A stretch of DNA of 59,351 nucleotides, from positions 1-59,351 of the forward strand of contig JAZQGO010000024.1 of the NCBI GenBank assembly GCA_045540055.1, written 5' to 3'. Positions 1-7,499 of this stretch are shown here, in pieces. A program made the position numbers and the translations under genes. The notes under the pieces were generated by a model, which made no database searches, was not told the origin of the DNA, and worked only from the letters and a program-made list of their open reading frames with translations. Position 1 is the first letter of the stretch; the number at the start of each line of letters is the position of its first letter. This DNA is from SIG565 sp045540055 (GTDB lineage: Bacteria > Bacillota > Clostridia > Oscillospirales > Acutalibacteraceae).

Positions 1-17
1 CTTGCTGTGTGCGAGAT

Positions 18-93
<76 letters not shown>

Positions 94-95
94 TG

Positions 96-128
96 AAAAA
101 CCTCTTTACGAAAGTAAAGAGGTTTTTT
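96..128 (+). terminator. Terminator of tRNA-Thr
   Basis: Ten-base-pair stem (ACCTCTTTAC / GTAAAGAGGT) with a GAAA tetraloop, followed by a T run. It starts 3 bases after the tRNA CCA end. Confidence 0.9.
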
Positions 129-130
129 CA

Positions 131-302
131 ATGAAATTCGCCTTACAGCTAGTGAAATAGCTTCGCTATGAAATACGCTAACGCGTATAAAATATTTGTT
201 TCGCAAATGTTAAGTGGCGAATTTTATTTCACATTTTTGCGACAGCAAAAATATTTCATAATTCGTAAGGATTATTTCATGTGGCGCAAGCCATATTTCA
301 TT
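131..302. repeat. Hairpin array 1 (GTGAAATA/TATTTCAC linkers)
   Basis: Intergenic array of short, mutually unrelated hairpins: AGC-TTCG-CT type, CGC-TAAC-GCG, TTTG-TTTCG-CAAA, TTTTTGC-GACA-GCAAAAA and GGC-GCAA-GCC. In the left half the linkers read GTGAAATA, TATGAAATA and TATAAAATA. In the right half they read TATTTCAC and ATATTTCAT, the reverse complement. A second-level inverted repeat, AAATTCGCC (135-143) with GGCGAATTT (217-225), encloses the left three hairpins. It starts 3 bases past the tRNA-Thr terminator. A short reading frame across it shows no protein-like features. Confidence 0.8.
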
Positions 303-307
303 TTATC

Positions 308-335
308 TTGCACTCTGCCGCTTTTATTCTATAAT
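308..335 (+). promoter_or_regulatory. Candidate orphan promoter
   Basis: TTGCAC (308-313), 16 bp spacer, TATAAT (330-335). No coding gene follows on this strand. About 60 bases downstream there is a strong terminator, so it would produce a transcript of roughly 90 nt. Confidence 0.35.
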
Positions 336-341
336 ACGCAT

Positions 342-432
342 AGTCAAGATAATTTGGATTTTCAGCTTTTCACCAATTTTTCCATATACTAAGTTTAAAA
401 AAGACAAGTTTCAGAAGGAACTTGTCTTTTTT
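342..432 (+). ncRNA. Candidate small RNA
   Basis: Defined only by a promoter-like sequence at 308-335 and a strong intrinsic terminator at 397-432, with no open frame or match to a known RNA family that I recognise. The alternative is that the terminator only insulates trhA from the tRNA side and the TATAAT is chance in an A+T-rich spacer. Confidence 0.3.
397..432. terminator. Strong bidirectional terminator
   Basis: Fourteen-base-pair stem AAAAAAGACAAGTT / AACTTGTCTTTTTT with an 8-base loop. A T run is available on both strands. Confidence 0.85.
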
Positions 433-444
433 CGTTATACAATA

Positions 445-471
445 AAAAAGCCGTGAATATTCACGGCTTTT
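445..471 (-). terminator. Terminator of trhA
   Basis: Near-perfect palindrome with arms AAAAGCCGTGAA / TTCACGGCTTTT, starting directly at the trhA stop codon and giving a T run on the minus strand. Confidence 0.85.
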
Positions 472-473
472 AA

Positions 474-1145
474 TTATATGCAATAAAAGAATATACACAC
501 AAAGTGCATTATACTTGCAAGCACTACGAATATATGGAAAACCGAATGGATATAGCGCTTTTTAGCGCCGATACCGTAAAGCACAGCGCCGATGGTATAC
601 AATATGCCACCACCCAGCAGCCATATAAATCCGTCAAAGGTCAGAGCCCTATAGACAGGTACAATGGTGAATATTACGCACCAGCCCATACCTAAATAGC
701 AAATCATTGATAGCACATTGTACTTTTTTAAATCAATGGCGGTAAAGGTTGTGGCTAATGCCGCTATACCCCACACAATGCCAAACACCACCCAAGCGGT
801 AACAGGTTGAGTTTTTCTGAGGAGGGACAGCATAATAGGCGTGTATGTGCCCGCGATCATAAAATATATTGTGCAATGGTCAAGCACCTGCAAAACCTTT
901 TTACCCATACCTGCCTTTACGCCGTGATATACGCTCGACATAGTAAAAAGACATATAACAGACGCACCGTAAACTGCCGTTGATACAACACCCCAGACGT
1001 TGCCCTTAATTGCCGCAAAAACGACACATAGCGTCAGATAAACAACGCCAAGTCCGCCACCGACAATGTGTGTCACCATATTAAATATTTCCTCACCCGT
1101 AGTATAATCGGGTAAAATTCTATCAATAAGTTTTGTTCTACGCAT
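474..1145 (-). CDS. trhA: Hemolysin III / TrhA-type membrane protein
   Basis: Integral membrane protein of the PAQR-like hemolysin III family (YqfA/TrhA). The family is linked to membrane-fluidity control; the haemolysin name is historical. What is seen: about 223 residues, seven hydrophobic segments, an early E..N..TH motif (GEEIFNMVTHIVG), SSVYH in the first third and a C-terminal HSVFHIFV stretch, which together carry the conserved Ser/His metal-site residues of the family. I start at the ATG at 1145, which overlaps the end of the upstream thioesterase by 8 bp; longer starts are TTG with no better ribosome site. Co-transcription with an acyl-ACP thioesterase suggests a joint membrane-lipid role (inference). 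Confidence 0.9.
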   Translation of the reverse strand: MRRTKLIDRILPDYTTGEEIFNMVTHIVGGGLGVVYLTLCVVFAAIKGNVWGVVSTAVYGASVICLFTMSSVYHGVKAGMGKKVLQVLDHCTIYFMIAGTYTPIMLSLLRKTQPVTAWVVFGIVWGIAALATTFTAIDLKKYNVLSMICYLGMGWCVIFTIVPVYRALTFDGFIWLLGGGILYTIGAVLYGIGAKKRYIHSVFHIFVVLASIMHFVCIFFYCI

Positions 1146-1881
1146 TTTTCTCAAACTCCACCAATGCCTTAACTACTATTTTGTTGTCACTTTTCGCCTC
1201 GACGTAATAAGCCTCATCGGTCTTTTTGCAATAAAGCTTTAATACGTCGCCCTCACGGGTTTCGTTAATAAAATGAATTTCAAAGGTTTTGACTGTATTT
1301 TTAAGTAAGAAATCGACGTCGAAGCAGTCCATAACTATGCGTGTATAAACGCAGTTATTGGTGTGAAGATTCTCATCAATATCGCTACTGCGTATAACCC
1401 TGTCATAAACCCTGTCGCCCTCATCGACGCTCTCCTTCAGTCTTGAAAACTCACCGGCATCGGTGCGGTCGGTATGATAATCATCGGAAGTATCAATGGT
1501 GGTCGAGCTGACTCTACGCGGACGGTGGGTGTCAATATCGAGCACACACCATTCACTTGTAGCACTGACCGCCGCTTCGCCATTTTGGTGTACAAGCTCA
1601 TAATCTCTCGGCATTATAAGCATACCGGGCTTAAGCGGCCAGGTTTTAAGCAGTATTTCATCCGAAAATCGCACCGCCTTTTTAAAGCTCATTCTTATTT
1701 TTGAGACCACCCAAAAGGCGTTATTGTTTTTTAGAAAGGTGTCGCGGTCATACCCGTACACTTTCGAGCGCGCTGTGGCAAGATACTGCAAAATTGCCGC
1801 TACTGTGGGCACCGATATGTTGCCCTTCAAATCTAAATCGGTCGAGTCAATTTTTCTTTTGGTTTCAAAATAATCTGCCAT
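1138..1881 (-). CDS. Acyl-ACP thioesterase (FatA/FatB family)
   Basis: Hydrolyses acyl-ACP to release free fatty acid in the cytoplasm. The 247 residues match the usual bacterial acyl-ACP thioesterase length of two hot-dog folds. Visible marks are the N-terminal hot-dog with FWVVSKI, the RPRRVS segment, and the second hot-dog beginning around DIDENLHTNNCVYTR, where the Asn-His catalytic region of the family lies. RBS AAGGAA sits 6 bases before the ATG. The stop overlaps trhA, so the two form an operon. No promoter of its own is obvious: the fucO terminator lies just upstream, so expression may come from read-through or a weak promoter. Confidence 0.88.
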   Translation of the reverse strand: MADYFETKRKIDSTDLDLKGNISVPTVAAILQYLATARSKVYGYDRDTFLKNNNAFWVVSKIRMSFKKAVRFSDEILLKTWPLKPGMLIMPRDYELVHQNGEAAVSATSEWCVLDIDTHRPRRVSSTTIDTSDDYHTDRTDAGEFSRLKESVDEGDRVYDRVIRSSDIDENLHTNNCVYTRIVMDCFDVDFLLKNTVKTFEIHFINETREGDVLKLYCKKTDEAYYVEAKSDNKIVVKALVEFEKNA

Positions 1882-1899
1882 ATTAGTTCCTTTATATGT

Positions 1900-1930
1900 A
1901 AAGGCGGTACCCGTAATGAGTACCGCCTTT
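1900..1930 (-). terminator. Terminator after fucO
   Basis: Eleven-base-pair stem AAAGGCGGTAC / GTACCGCCTTT with a 9-base loop. The T run is better on the plus strand than on the minus strand, so its strength for fucO is uncertain. Confidence 0.6.
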
Positions 1931-1941
1931 TTTAAAAATTT

Positions 1942-3090
1942 TTACTTAAGTAAGGACTTGTAAAGAGCGGTGATTTCCTCAACGCTTGTATCCTTCGGGT
2001 TACCGGGACGGCAAGCATCATCAAATGCCGACTGCGCTAAGAAAGCAATATCCTCCTCTTTAACGATGCCATCAAGAGTAGCCGGAATGCCAACATCGAG
2101 AGAAAGCTGTCTTACAGCGTCAACGGCAGCCTTGCGATATTCCTCAACGCTCATTTCTTCGGTGCCCTCAACACCCATAGCAGCGGCAATATGCTTATAC
2201 TTATCGCCTGTTTCAGATGCGTTATATTCCATAACGGTCGGGAGAATGATGGCGTTTGCAATACCGTGCGGTGTATCATAGAGAGCGCCGAGCGGATGAG
2301 CCATAGAGTGAACGATACCGAGACCTACGTTAGAAAAGCCCATACCAGCAACGTACTGACCGAGAGCCATACCCTCTCTGCCTTCGTCTGTGTTGTTTAC
2401 AGCGCCACGGAGACTTCTTGCGATAATCTCGATTGCTTTGAGGTGGAACATATCAGAAAGCTCCCAAGCGCCCTTGGTGATATATCCTTCGATAGCGTGG
2501 GTAAGAGCATCCATACCTGTTGCGGCTGTAAGGCCCTTAGGCATTGTAGCCATCATATCGGGGTCAACAACTGCAACCACGGGGATATCGTGAACGTCTA
2601 CGCAAACCATCTTGCGATTATTCTGCACGTCAGTAATAACGTAGTTAATTGTAACCTCAGCCGCTGTACCTGCAGTTGTAGGAACTGCAATAATCGGAAC
2701 GCACTTATTTTTTGTATCGGCAACGCCTTCGAGTGAGCGAACATCGGCAAACTCGGGGTTGGTAATGATGATACCAACTGCCTTAGCGGTATCCATAGAT
2801 GAGCCGCCGCCGATAGCAACTATACAGTCAGCGCCGCAGGCCTTGAAAGCCTCAACGCCGTTTTGAACATTTTCAATAGTGGGGTTGGGTTTAATGTCAG
2901 AGAAAACCTCATAAGCAATATCTGCAGCCTTTAAAACGTTTAAAACCTTGTCAGTAACGCCGAACTTAATGAGGTCGGGGTCAGAAGCAACAAAAGCCTT
3001 TTTAAAGCCACGTGCCTTGATTTCATCAGGAATAGAGTTGATGGCACCCTTGCCATGATAAGAGGTTTCGTTAAGTACAAATCTGTTCAT
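1942..3090 (-). CDS. fucO: Lactaldehyde reductase (iron-dependent alcohol dehydrogenase)
   Basis: NAD-dependent, Fe2+-containing group III alcohol dehydrogenase that reduces lactaldehyde to 1,2-propanediol during fucose or rhamnose fermentation. Assignment as FucO rather than a generic iron alcohol dehydrogenase rests on long stretches I recognise from the E. coli enzyme: NPEFADVRSLEG, PTTAGTAAEVTINYVITD, ATGMDALTHAIEGYI and LGQYVAGMGFSNVGLG. The NAD site is GGGSSMDTAKA, and the metal His residues lie in HSMAHPLGA and DTPHGIANA. An in-frame GTG four codons upstream falls inside the Shine-Dalgarno sequence AGGTG, so I start at the ATG at 3090, giving 382 residues, the length of E. coli FucO. 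No fucose or rhamnose catabolic genes are nearby, so the physiological substrate is inferred. Confidence 0.93.
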   Translation of the reverse strand: MNRFVLNETSYHGKGAINSIPDEIKARGFKKAFVASDPDLIKFGVTDKVLNVLKAADIAYEVFSDIKPNPTIENVQNGVEAFKACGADCIVAIGGGSSMDTAKAVGIIITNPEFADVRSLEGVADTKNKCVPIIAVPTTAGTAAEVTINYVITDVQNNRKMVCVDVHDIPVVAVVDPDMMATMPKGLTAATGMDALTHAIEGYITKGAWELSDMFHLKAIEIIARSLRGAVNNTDEGREGMALGQYVAGMGFSNVGLGIVHSMAHPLGALYDTPHGIANAIILPTVMEYNASETGDKYKHIAAAMGVEGTEEMSVEEYRKAAVDAVRQLSLDVGIPATLDGIVKEEDIAFLAQSAFDDACRPGNPKDTSVEEITALYKSLLK

Positions 3091-3132
3091 TTTGTCACAC
3101 ACCTTTTTTAAATATTCCTTACGGATGTTTTA

Positions 3133-3138
3133 ATTATA
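3133..3138 (-). promoter_or_regulatory. Extended -10 promoter of fucO
   Basis: Minus-strand TATAAT preceded by TGA (extended -10 form). No good -35 box is seen 17 bp upstream. Confidence 0.5.
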
Positions 3139-3186
3139 TCATACTTACTTTAAAAAAGGAAGTATATTGTGAAAAAATTATCATTT

Positions 3187-3981
3187 TTAAATAAGCTTTA
3201 ATATTTCCGATGCATCGTTTAGTACAAAATCGGGCTTGTCGGGTGACTCTTCAAGAATTTCCTTTGTAGTTTCGCCACTCAAAACAAGCACCGTTACCGC
3301 ACCCGCGTTTATACCGCTTTTAATATCGGTATAAATTCTGTCGCCTACAACTGCGGTCTGCCCCTTTTCTACACCAATTTTTTCCATTGCGAGCTGTGGC
3401 ATAAGTGTTGACGGCTTACCTATAACTACGGGATGTTTTTGGGTCGCGTTGTATATCATATCACAAACACTGCCGCAATCAGGCACACTGCCAAATTCGG
3501 TAGGACAAACGTAGTCGGGGTTGGTGGCTATATAGGGTAAATCTCTTGAAAGCAAAAGACGGCAGACATCCTCTAACTTTTTAAAGGTAAGTTCGGTATC
3601 AAAGCCCATAACTATACACTCGACCTCGTCAAGATTTTCAGTCACTGCAAAGCCCGCAGACATAAGTTCGTTTTTTAGTGAGAGGGTGCCGCAAACATAC
3701 AATTTTTGATTTTTATGGTGCTTCTTAAGGTAGTATGCCGTTGCCTGTGACGAAGTCATAAAATCGTCATTGGTGGCTTTTATGCCTAAATTTTCAAGCT
3801 TTTCAACGTAATCGGAGACACTTTTGGACGAATTATTTGTCATAAACAAATATCGGTTACCTTGTGCCTTAATAGTATCAAGCAGCTCGCTTGTAAAGGA
3901 AAATAATTGGTTACCCAAATACAGCGTTCCGTCCATATCAAATAAAAAAAGTTTGATTTGTTTTAGTAACCTATCGTTCAT
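3187..3981 (-). CDS. HAD-superfamily IIA hydrolase (NagD-like phosphatase)
   Basis: Cytoplasmic Mg-dependent phosphatase of the HAD IIA (NagD / p-nitrophenylphosphatase-like) group; the natural substrate cannot be told from sequence. Motif I is FDMDGTLYLG (residues 14-23), motif II is FMTNNSSKS, the conserved Lys is in VIGKPSTLM, and motif III/IV is VVGDRIYTDIKSG. The C2-type cap lies between motifs II and III. The 264 residues are normal for the group. It has its own near-perfect promoter at 4020-4048, back to back with the tRNA-Ser promoter, and seems to be monocistronic or to run toward fucO. Confidence 0.88.
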   Translation of the reverse strand: MNDRLLKQIKLFLFDMDGTLYLGNQLFSFTSELLDTIKAQGNRYLFMTNNSSKSVSDYVEKLENLGIKATNDDFMTSSQATAYYLKKHHKNQKLYVCGTLSLKNELMSAGFAVTENLDEVECIVMGFDTELTFKKLEDVCRLLLSRDLPYIATNPDYVCPTEFGSVPDCGSVCDMIYNATQKHPVVIGKPSTLMPQLAMEKIGVEKGQTAVVGDRIYTDIKSGINAGAVTVLVLSGETTKEILEESPDKPDFVLNDASEILKLI

Positions 3982-4019
3982 ATTATATTTACAACCCTAT
4001 CAGAAGCATATTTTTTCTA

Positions 4020-4048
4020 ATTATAACAAATAAAATTTAAATTGTCAA
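4020..4048 (-). promoter_or_regulatory. Promoter of the HAD hydrolase gene
   Basis: Minus-strand TTGACA (4043-4048), 17 bp spacer, TATAAT (4020-4025). Perfect consensus. Confidence 0.85.
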
Positions 4049-4058
4049 TAAAACGATA

Positions 4059-4087
4059 TTGACAAAGTATAATTGTTGTGTTAAAAT
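4059..4087 (+). promoter_or_regulatory. Promoter of the tRNA-Ser-Ser-Ala cluster
   Basis: TTGACA (4059-4064), 17 bp, TAAAAT (4082-4087), 13 bp before the first tRNA. It diverges from the HAD hydrolase promoter with only 10 bp between the two -35 boxes. Confidence 0.85.
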
Positions 4088-4100
4088 AATACAGTCACGC

Positions 4101-4189
4101 GGAGAGGTATCGAAGTGGTCATAACGAGGCGGTCTTGAAAACCGTTTGGGGGCAACTCCACAAGGGTTCGAATCCCTTCCTCTCCGCCA
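4101..4189 (+). tRNA. tRNA-Ser (TGA)
   Basis: Class II tRNA with a long variable arm. Acceptor GGAGAGG / CCTCTCC, discriminator G and encoded CCA. The anticodon loop CTTGAAA gives TGA (serine UCN). Confidence 0.95.
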
Positions 4190-4237
4190 TTTTTTATTCT
4201 TGCATAATTAAATATTTTTTAAAACAAGTTACAGTTT

Positions 4238-4331
4238 GGAGTAGTACTCAAGTTGGTGACGAGGCGCCCCTGCTAAGGGCGTAGGTCGGCTAAACCCCGG
4301 CGCGAGAGTTCAAGTCTCTCCTACTCCGCCA
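4238..4331 (+). tRNA. tRNA-Ser (GCT)
   Basis: Class II tRNA with a long variable arm. Acceptor GGAGTAG / CTACTCC, discriminator G and encoded CCA. The anticodon loop CTGCTAA gives GCT (serine AGY). Confidence 0.95.
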
Positions 4332-4337
4332 AAAACA

Positions 4338-4362
4338 AAGCACCATCTTATGATGGTGCTTT
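4338..4362 (+). terminator. Hairpin after tRNA-Ser(GCT)
   Basis: AAAGCACCATC / GATGGTGCTTT with a TTAT loop and only a short T tract. It lies between tRNA-Ser and tRNA-Ala, so it may be a leaky terminator or processing hairpin. Confidence 0.65.
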
Positions 4363-4380
4363 ATTCCTAAAAGAAAAAAT

Positions 4381-4456
4381 GGGCCCGTAGCTCAGCTGGG
4401 AGAGCGTACGGTTCGCATCCGTAAGGTCGAGGGTTCAATCCCCTTCGGGTCCACCA
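4381..4456 (+). tRNA. tRNA-Ala (CGC)
   Basis: Acceptor GGGCCCG / CGGGTCC (one G-T pair), discriminator A and encoded CCA. The anticodon loop TTCGCAT gives CGC, reading GCG (alanine). Confidence 0.93.
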
Positions 4457-4458
4457 AC

Positions 4459-4495
4459 AAAAAGAGAACTTTTGGTAAACAAAAGTTCTCTTTTT
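4459..4495 (+). terminator. Terminator of the tRNA cluster
   Basis: Sixteen-base-pair stem AAAAAGAGAACTTTTG / CAAAAGTTCTCTTTTT with a short loop and a T run, starting 2 bases after tRNA-Ala. Confidence 0.9.
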
Positions 4496-4501
4496 GTTTA
4501 T

Positions 4502-4667
4502 CCGAGCCGCAGGCTTGGTATATCATCACGCGCCAGCGTGCATATCATCGCCGTCAGGCGTATATCATCACCGAAGGTGCATTGCTGCGGCTTGATGAGA
4601 TACAACACTTCATGTTGGTGATATACAATGCTTTGCATTGATGATATGCAACGGGCAAGCCGTTGAT
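4502..4667. repeat. Hairpin array 2 (ATATCATC/GATGATAT linkers)
   Basis: Second member of the array family. Hairpins are CCGAGCC-GCA-GGCTTGG, ACGCG-CCA-GCGTG, GCC-GTCA-GGC, ACC-GAA-GGT, CAACA-CTTCA-TGTTG, CAATGC-TTT-GCATTG and CAACGG-GCAA-CCGTTG. The first three linkers read TATATCATC. The later ones read GATGAGATA, GTGATATA and GATGATATG, the reverse-complement polarity. It starts 7 bases past the tRNA-Ala terminator, and its last hairpin contains the -35 box of the next gene. Confidence 0.85.
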
Positions 4668-4691
4668 TCTTTGGCGTAAGTGTGGTATAAT
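4663..4691 (+). promoter_or_regulatory. Promoter of the YdcF-like gene
   Basis: TTGATT (4663-4668), 17 bp, TATAAT (4686-4691). The -35 box is formed by the right arm of the last hairpin of array 2. Confidence 0.75.
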
Positions 4692-4751
4692 ATTTGCTAA
4701 ATAGGTCCCCTTGTGTGTCTGTCGTAATCTTTTAAGAGTTGGGTGAACAAA

Positions 4752-5492
4752 ATGAAACGAATTTTAAAATCAATACTTATAATTCTCGGCATCGCGGTGC
4801 TTACAAACGGTATTGTTTTGTCATTTACAACAAACCTTAATCTTGGCAATGTGCTGACGCTTCTGCTTGGCGGTGTTCTTATTTTTTGGTATATGTTTTT
4901 TAATACGCTTGTTCGTGCACTTCCAAAATGGATAAGGGCTATTTTTATAATTGTGCTTGTCTTTGCGATATCGCTTTCGTCCTTTCTCTTTTGTTTTGGC
5001 AAAAACAATAACGTGACCTATAAAGAGGATGCCATTATCGTTTTGGGTGCAGGTATTCACGGCGAAACACCAAGCCGCATTTTAGCAGATCGACTAAACA
5101 GCGCGATAGAATATCACAAGAAAAACCCCGACAGTGTAATCGTAGTGTCGGGTGGTCAAGGACATCAAGAATCAATACCTGAGGCATTGGCTATGGAAAG
5201 ATATCTGATTGCTAAAGGTATACCGAGCGACAAGATTATTAAAGAGGATAAATCTAAAAGCACATACGAAAATTTTGTAAACTCAAAGGCTATATTAGAT
5301 TCTACCTTTAATTCCGATTACAGTGTAGCCTTTATCACAAACGAATACCACGTCTACCGCGCTCGCGGTATTGCCAAATCTGCAGGACTCCAAACCACAC
5401 ATTACCACAGCTCAACCCTTTGGTATTCGGTACTGCCGGGAACGCTTAGAGAATGCCTTGCGGTTATGAAATTCTGGGTATTTAAAAACTAA
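4752..5492 (+). CDS. YdcF/SanA-like DUF218 membrane protein
   Basis: Membrane-anchored protein with an extracytoplasmic DUF218 (YdcF/SanA/ElyC-like) domain. Family members are linked to cell-envelope integrity, but the biochemical activity is not established. What is seen: two N-terminal hydrophobic hairpin segments plus a third near residues 55-80, then the domain beginning AIIVLGAGIHG, with RLNSAIEY, VVSGGQG, EALAMERYL, SKSTYENF and ITNEYHVYRA, all typical DUF218 signatures. An in-frame GTG at 4743 lies in the GGGTG ribosome site, so the ATG at 4752 is taken as start (246 residues). It is convergent with the SDR-LicD gene. Confidence 0.85.
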   Translation: MKRILKSILIILGIAVLTNGIVLSFTTNLNLGNVLTLLLGGVLIFWYMFFNTLVRALPKWIRAIFIIVLVFAISLSSFLFCFGKNNNVTYKEDAIIVLGAGIHGETPSRILADRLNSAIEYHKKNPDSVIVVSGGQGHQESIPEALAMERYLIAKGIPSDKIIKEDKSKSTYENFVNSKAILDSTFNSDYSVAFITNEYHVYRARGIAKSAGLQTTHYHSSTLWYSVLPGTLRECLAVMKFWVFKN

Positions 5493-5503
5493 TAATATGA
5501 CAA

Positions 5504-5530
5504 AATCCCCGAGTTCTGAACTCGGGGATT
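5504..5530. terminator. Bidirectional terminator
   Basis: Twelve-base-pair stem AATCCCCGAGTT / AACTCGGGGATT with a CTG loop, between two convergent genes. T-rich on both sides. Confidence 0.8.
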
Positions 5531-5538
5531 AATTTTAT

Positions 5539-7482
5539 CTATATTTCTTCTTCGCTTTCAAATAATTCGCCACGAATATCAACATCGCGGTATTTAATTT
5601 TACCGTCAATATCGAAAACGTATTTACCAAGGTCGATTCTGCCAAAGTTGTGCGGACATTGGCGCTGACAAAGTGCGGGCTTTTGCATATGATTAGCACC
5701 GTATACCCAATACAGATACGGATAGCTGTCTATCGGGATGGGCGCCTTAACGTTCTCGTAATCGACGTAAACGGTATCGTGCAGGCCTTCGTTGGGCATT
5801 GGGTCGTCGTTAACCTTCTTGCCTGCCGAATCGATAAGCCATTTTGTATTCTTCTGATGCTTAAACATTGTGGCAAAGAACTCGAAAATGCGGTGCCATA
5901 GTCCCCAAGGAATTAACCTGAAAAGCGGCAACATAATCTTTGAGAATCTATAATAATAGCCTCTGCGCGGTTCGTTATACCATTTAATCTCGGTACATTT
6001 TGTAAGTGCGGTTAATATAAATCTGTGGAAACGTCTGAGCAGCGCGTTGTTGCTTGTTCTATCATAAACCAAAACATCACAGAATATACCGTCACGGAAA
6101 ACACTATGGCTTGAGAAATTGGTTGAAAAATAAGTGCCTTTAAGGCGAATCTTATCAAGTGTATAGTGGCTACCACTCTTATTAAGCGGTCCCGATAGAT
6201 AAAACTCGTCCGACAATTCGCTTTCGACTACCTTACGGAACTTCTCTAAATCCTCGCGTAGCATACCGATATCAAGGTCATCATCCCACTCAATAGCACC
6301 CTTTTCGCGCACTGCACCGAGGAGTGAGCCGCCCGCAAGGAAGTACTTAATATCGTGCTTGCGACAAATTCGGTCAATCTCCAAAAGTATTTTAGTTTCA
6401 AGCGCCTGTATGTTTTTAATTTTTCCGGCATAGAAGGCTACTTTGTCGCTGGTATCATATTCTGTTTCTGCCACATATGAAACAACATGCTTTATGCCGT
6501 CTAAAAACATTGACACGGCAGTCGGGCCTAAGCGGTTAATTTTAAGGCAATTAAGCGCATTGTATTTGTGGGTAATTCCCGAATTTAAATTGCGGCTGAT
6601 TGAATAGACATTAGTATTTGCCTTATATATGGCCTGCTTGATATCATCCTTTGATACGCATTCCTCTCCGCCGTTATAAATATGGCCCGTCCTACCCATA
6701 GCAAAGGCATAAAAAATCTGATAACAAGCCGTCGGAACATAGGTTAAGGATGATTTATATAGACAATCCTCATCTGTAATAATCACTTTATTGTCAGACA
6801 TACAATCCCTTACCGTCTTATGTAAATCGAACGAGGGTGTATGCCATCTGTCAGAAGCGAATACATTATCGTATCTGACAAGTGTTATATCGAGCCCCTC
6901 AACCCTTACTGCCTCTCTACAAAGTTTCTCAAGAGTCAGATAATATTCGGTCTCGGGGGTCTTTTGACAAATTTTCTCAATATAAAAGTTATATTCACGC
7001 TCTGAAAGGGCTGTTGTCTCACCTTCAAAACACTCAATTTTAGGTAAAAGCGTAGTAACAACCAAACGCGATTTTTTTGAGTTTTTCATAAAGGTAAAGA
7101 TGTTTTTAAGCGCTTTGATTGTATTTTCTTTATTTGCAAGGCCCTCAACACAATCAGCAAAAAAGAACACTGCACTTCTGCTCTTTTTCAAATCTAGCAG
7201 CTCTTGCATAGAAATAGCAGGATTGGGGTTGGCCTGTAATACACATTCACGATATACTGTTTCGTCCCCGCTTCGTACATATGTAAGGCTTTTAAAAACA
7301 GTTTCTTTTCTATTTTGTCCGCTTACGCCATTAAAGAAATAATCACACAAAAAATTATCGTCACCGATAAAATATGCATCCTTAAATTTCCTTACTCGCT
7401 TATCCTTTCTTAATTTCCTGAAAGGCTTTTCAAGCACTGCCGAGCAAATTGCTTTTTCATCCTGAATAATTAAATTTTTCAT
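5539..7482 (-). CDS. SDR-like / LicD fusion protein
   Basis: Two-domain protein of 647 residues. The C-terminal half (about 355-615) is a LicD domain: the nucleotidyltransferase-type motif GGSLLGAVR (384-392) is followed by WDDDLDIGM (399-407), whose acidic residues bind metal. LicD proteins transfer phosphocholine or related phospho-alcohols to cell-surface glycans. The N-terminal half (about 30-330) resembles a degenerate extended short-chain dehydrogenase/epimerase: VVTTLLP, then YYLTLEKLCREAV and LDITLVRYDNVFAS, matching the usual Tyr/Lys helix and the 'R..NVYG' strand. A clean glycine-rich NAD motif and a canonical YxxxK are not visible, so the domain may be structural. It is 17 bp downstream of cysK and shares its promoter. 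Role inferred: tailoring of a cell-surface polymer. Confidence 0.8.
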   Translation of the reverse strand: MKNLIIQDEKAICSAVLEKPFRKLRKDKRVRKFKDAYFIGDDNFLCDYFFNGVSGQNRKETVFKSLTYVRSGDETVYRECVLQANPNPAISMQELLDLKKSRSAVFFFADCVEGLANKENTIKALKNIFTFMKNSKKSRLVVTTLLPKIECFEGETTALSEREYNFYIEKICQKTPETEYYLTLEKLCREAVRVEGLDITLVRYDNVFASDRWHTPSFDLHKTVRDCMSDNKVIITDEDCLYKSSLTYVPTACYQIFYAFAMGRTGHIYNGGEECVSKDDIKQAIYKANTNVYSISRNLNSGITHKYNALNCLKINRLGPTAVSMFLDGIKHVVSYVAETEYDTSDKVAFYAGKIKNIQALETKILLEIDRICRKHDIKYFLAGGSLLGAVREKGAIEWDDDLDIGMLREDLEKFRKVVESELSDEFYLSGPLNKSGSHYTLDKIRLKGTYFSTNFSSHSVFRDGIFCDVLVYDRTSNNALLRRFHRFILTALTKCTEIKWYNEPRRGYYYRFSKIMLPLFRLIPWGLWHRIFEFFATMFKHQKNTKWLIDSAGKKVNDDPMPNEGLHDTVYVDYENVKAPIPIDSYPYLYWVYGANHMQKPALCQRQCPHNFGRIDLGKYVFDIDGKIKYRDVDIRGELFESEEEI

Positions 7483-7499
7483 AATAAAACTCCTGCTTT

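Noticed and set aside
168..392. A 74-codon open frame on the plus strand between tRNA-Thr and trhA
   Set aside because: It runs through the hairpin array; the translated sequence reflects the repeat and no ribosome site precedes it.
2191..2736. A 181-codon open frame antisense to fucO
   Set aside because: FucO is recognisable along its entire length on the other strand.
4502..4667. CRISPR array reading of the regularly spaced repeats
   Set aside because: Conserved units are only 7-9 bases, the intervening segments are themselves hairpins of 10-20 bases, and the unit orientation reverses halfway; this is not a repeat-spacer array. The same holds for arrays 1, 3 and 4.
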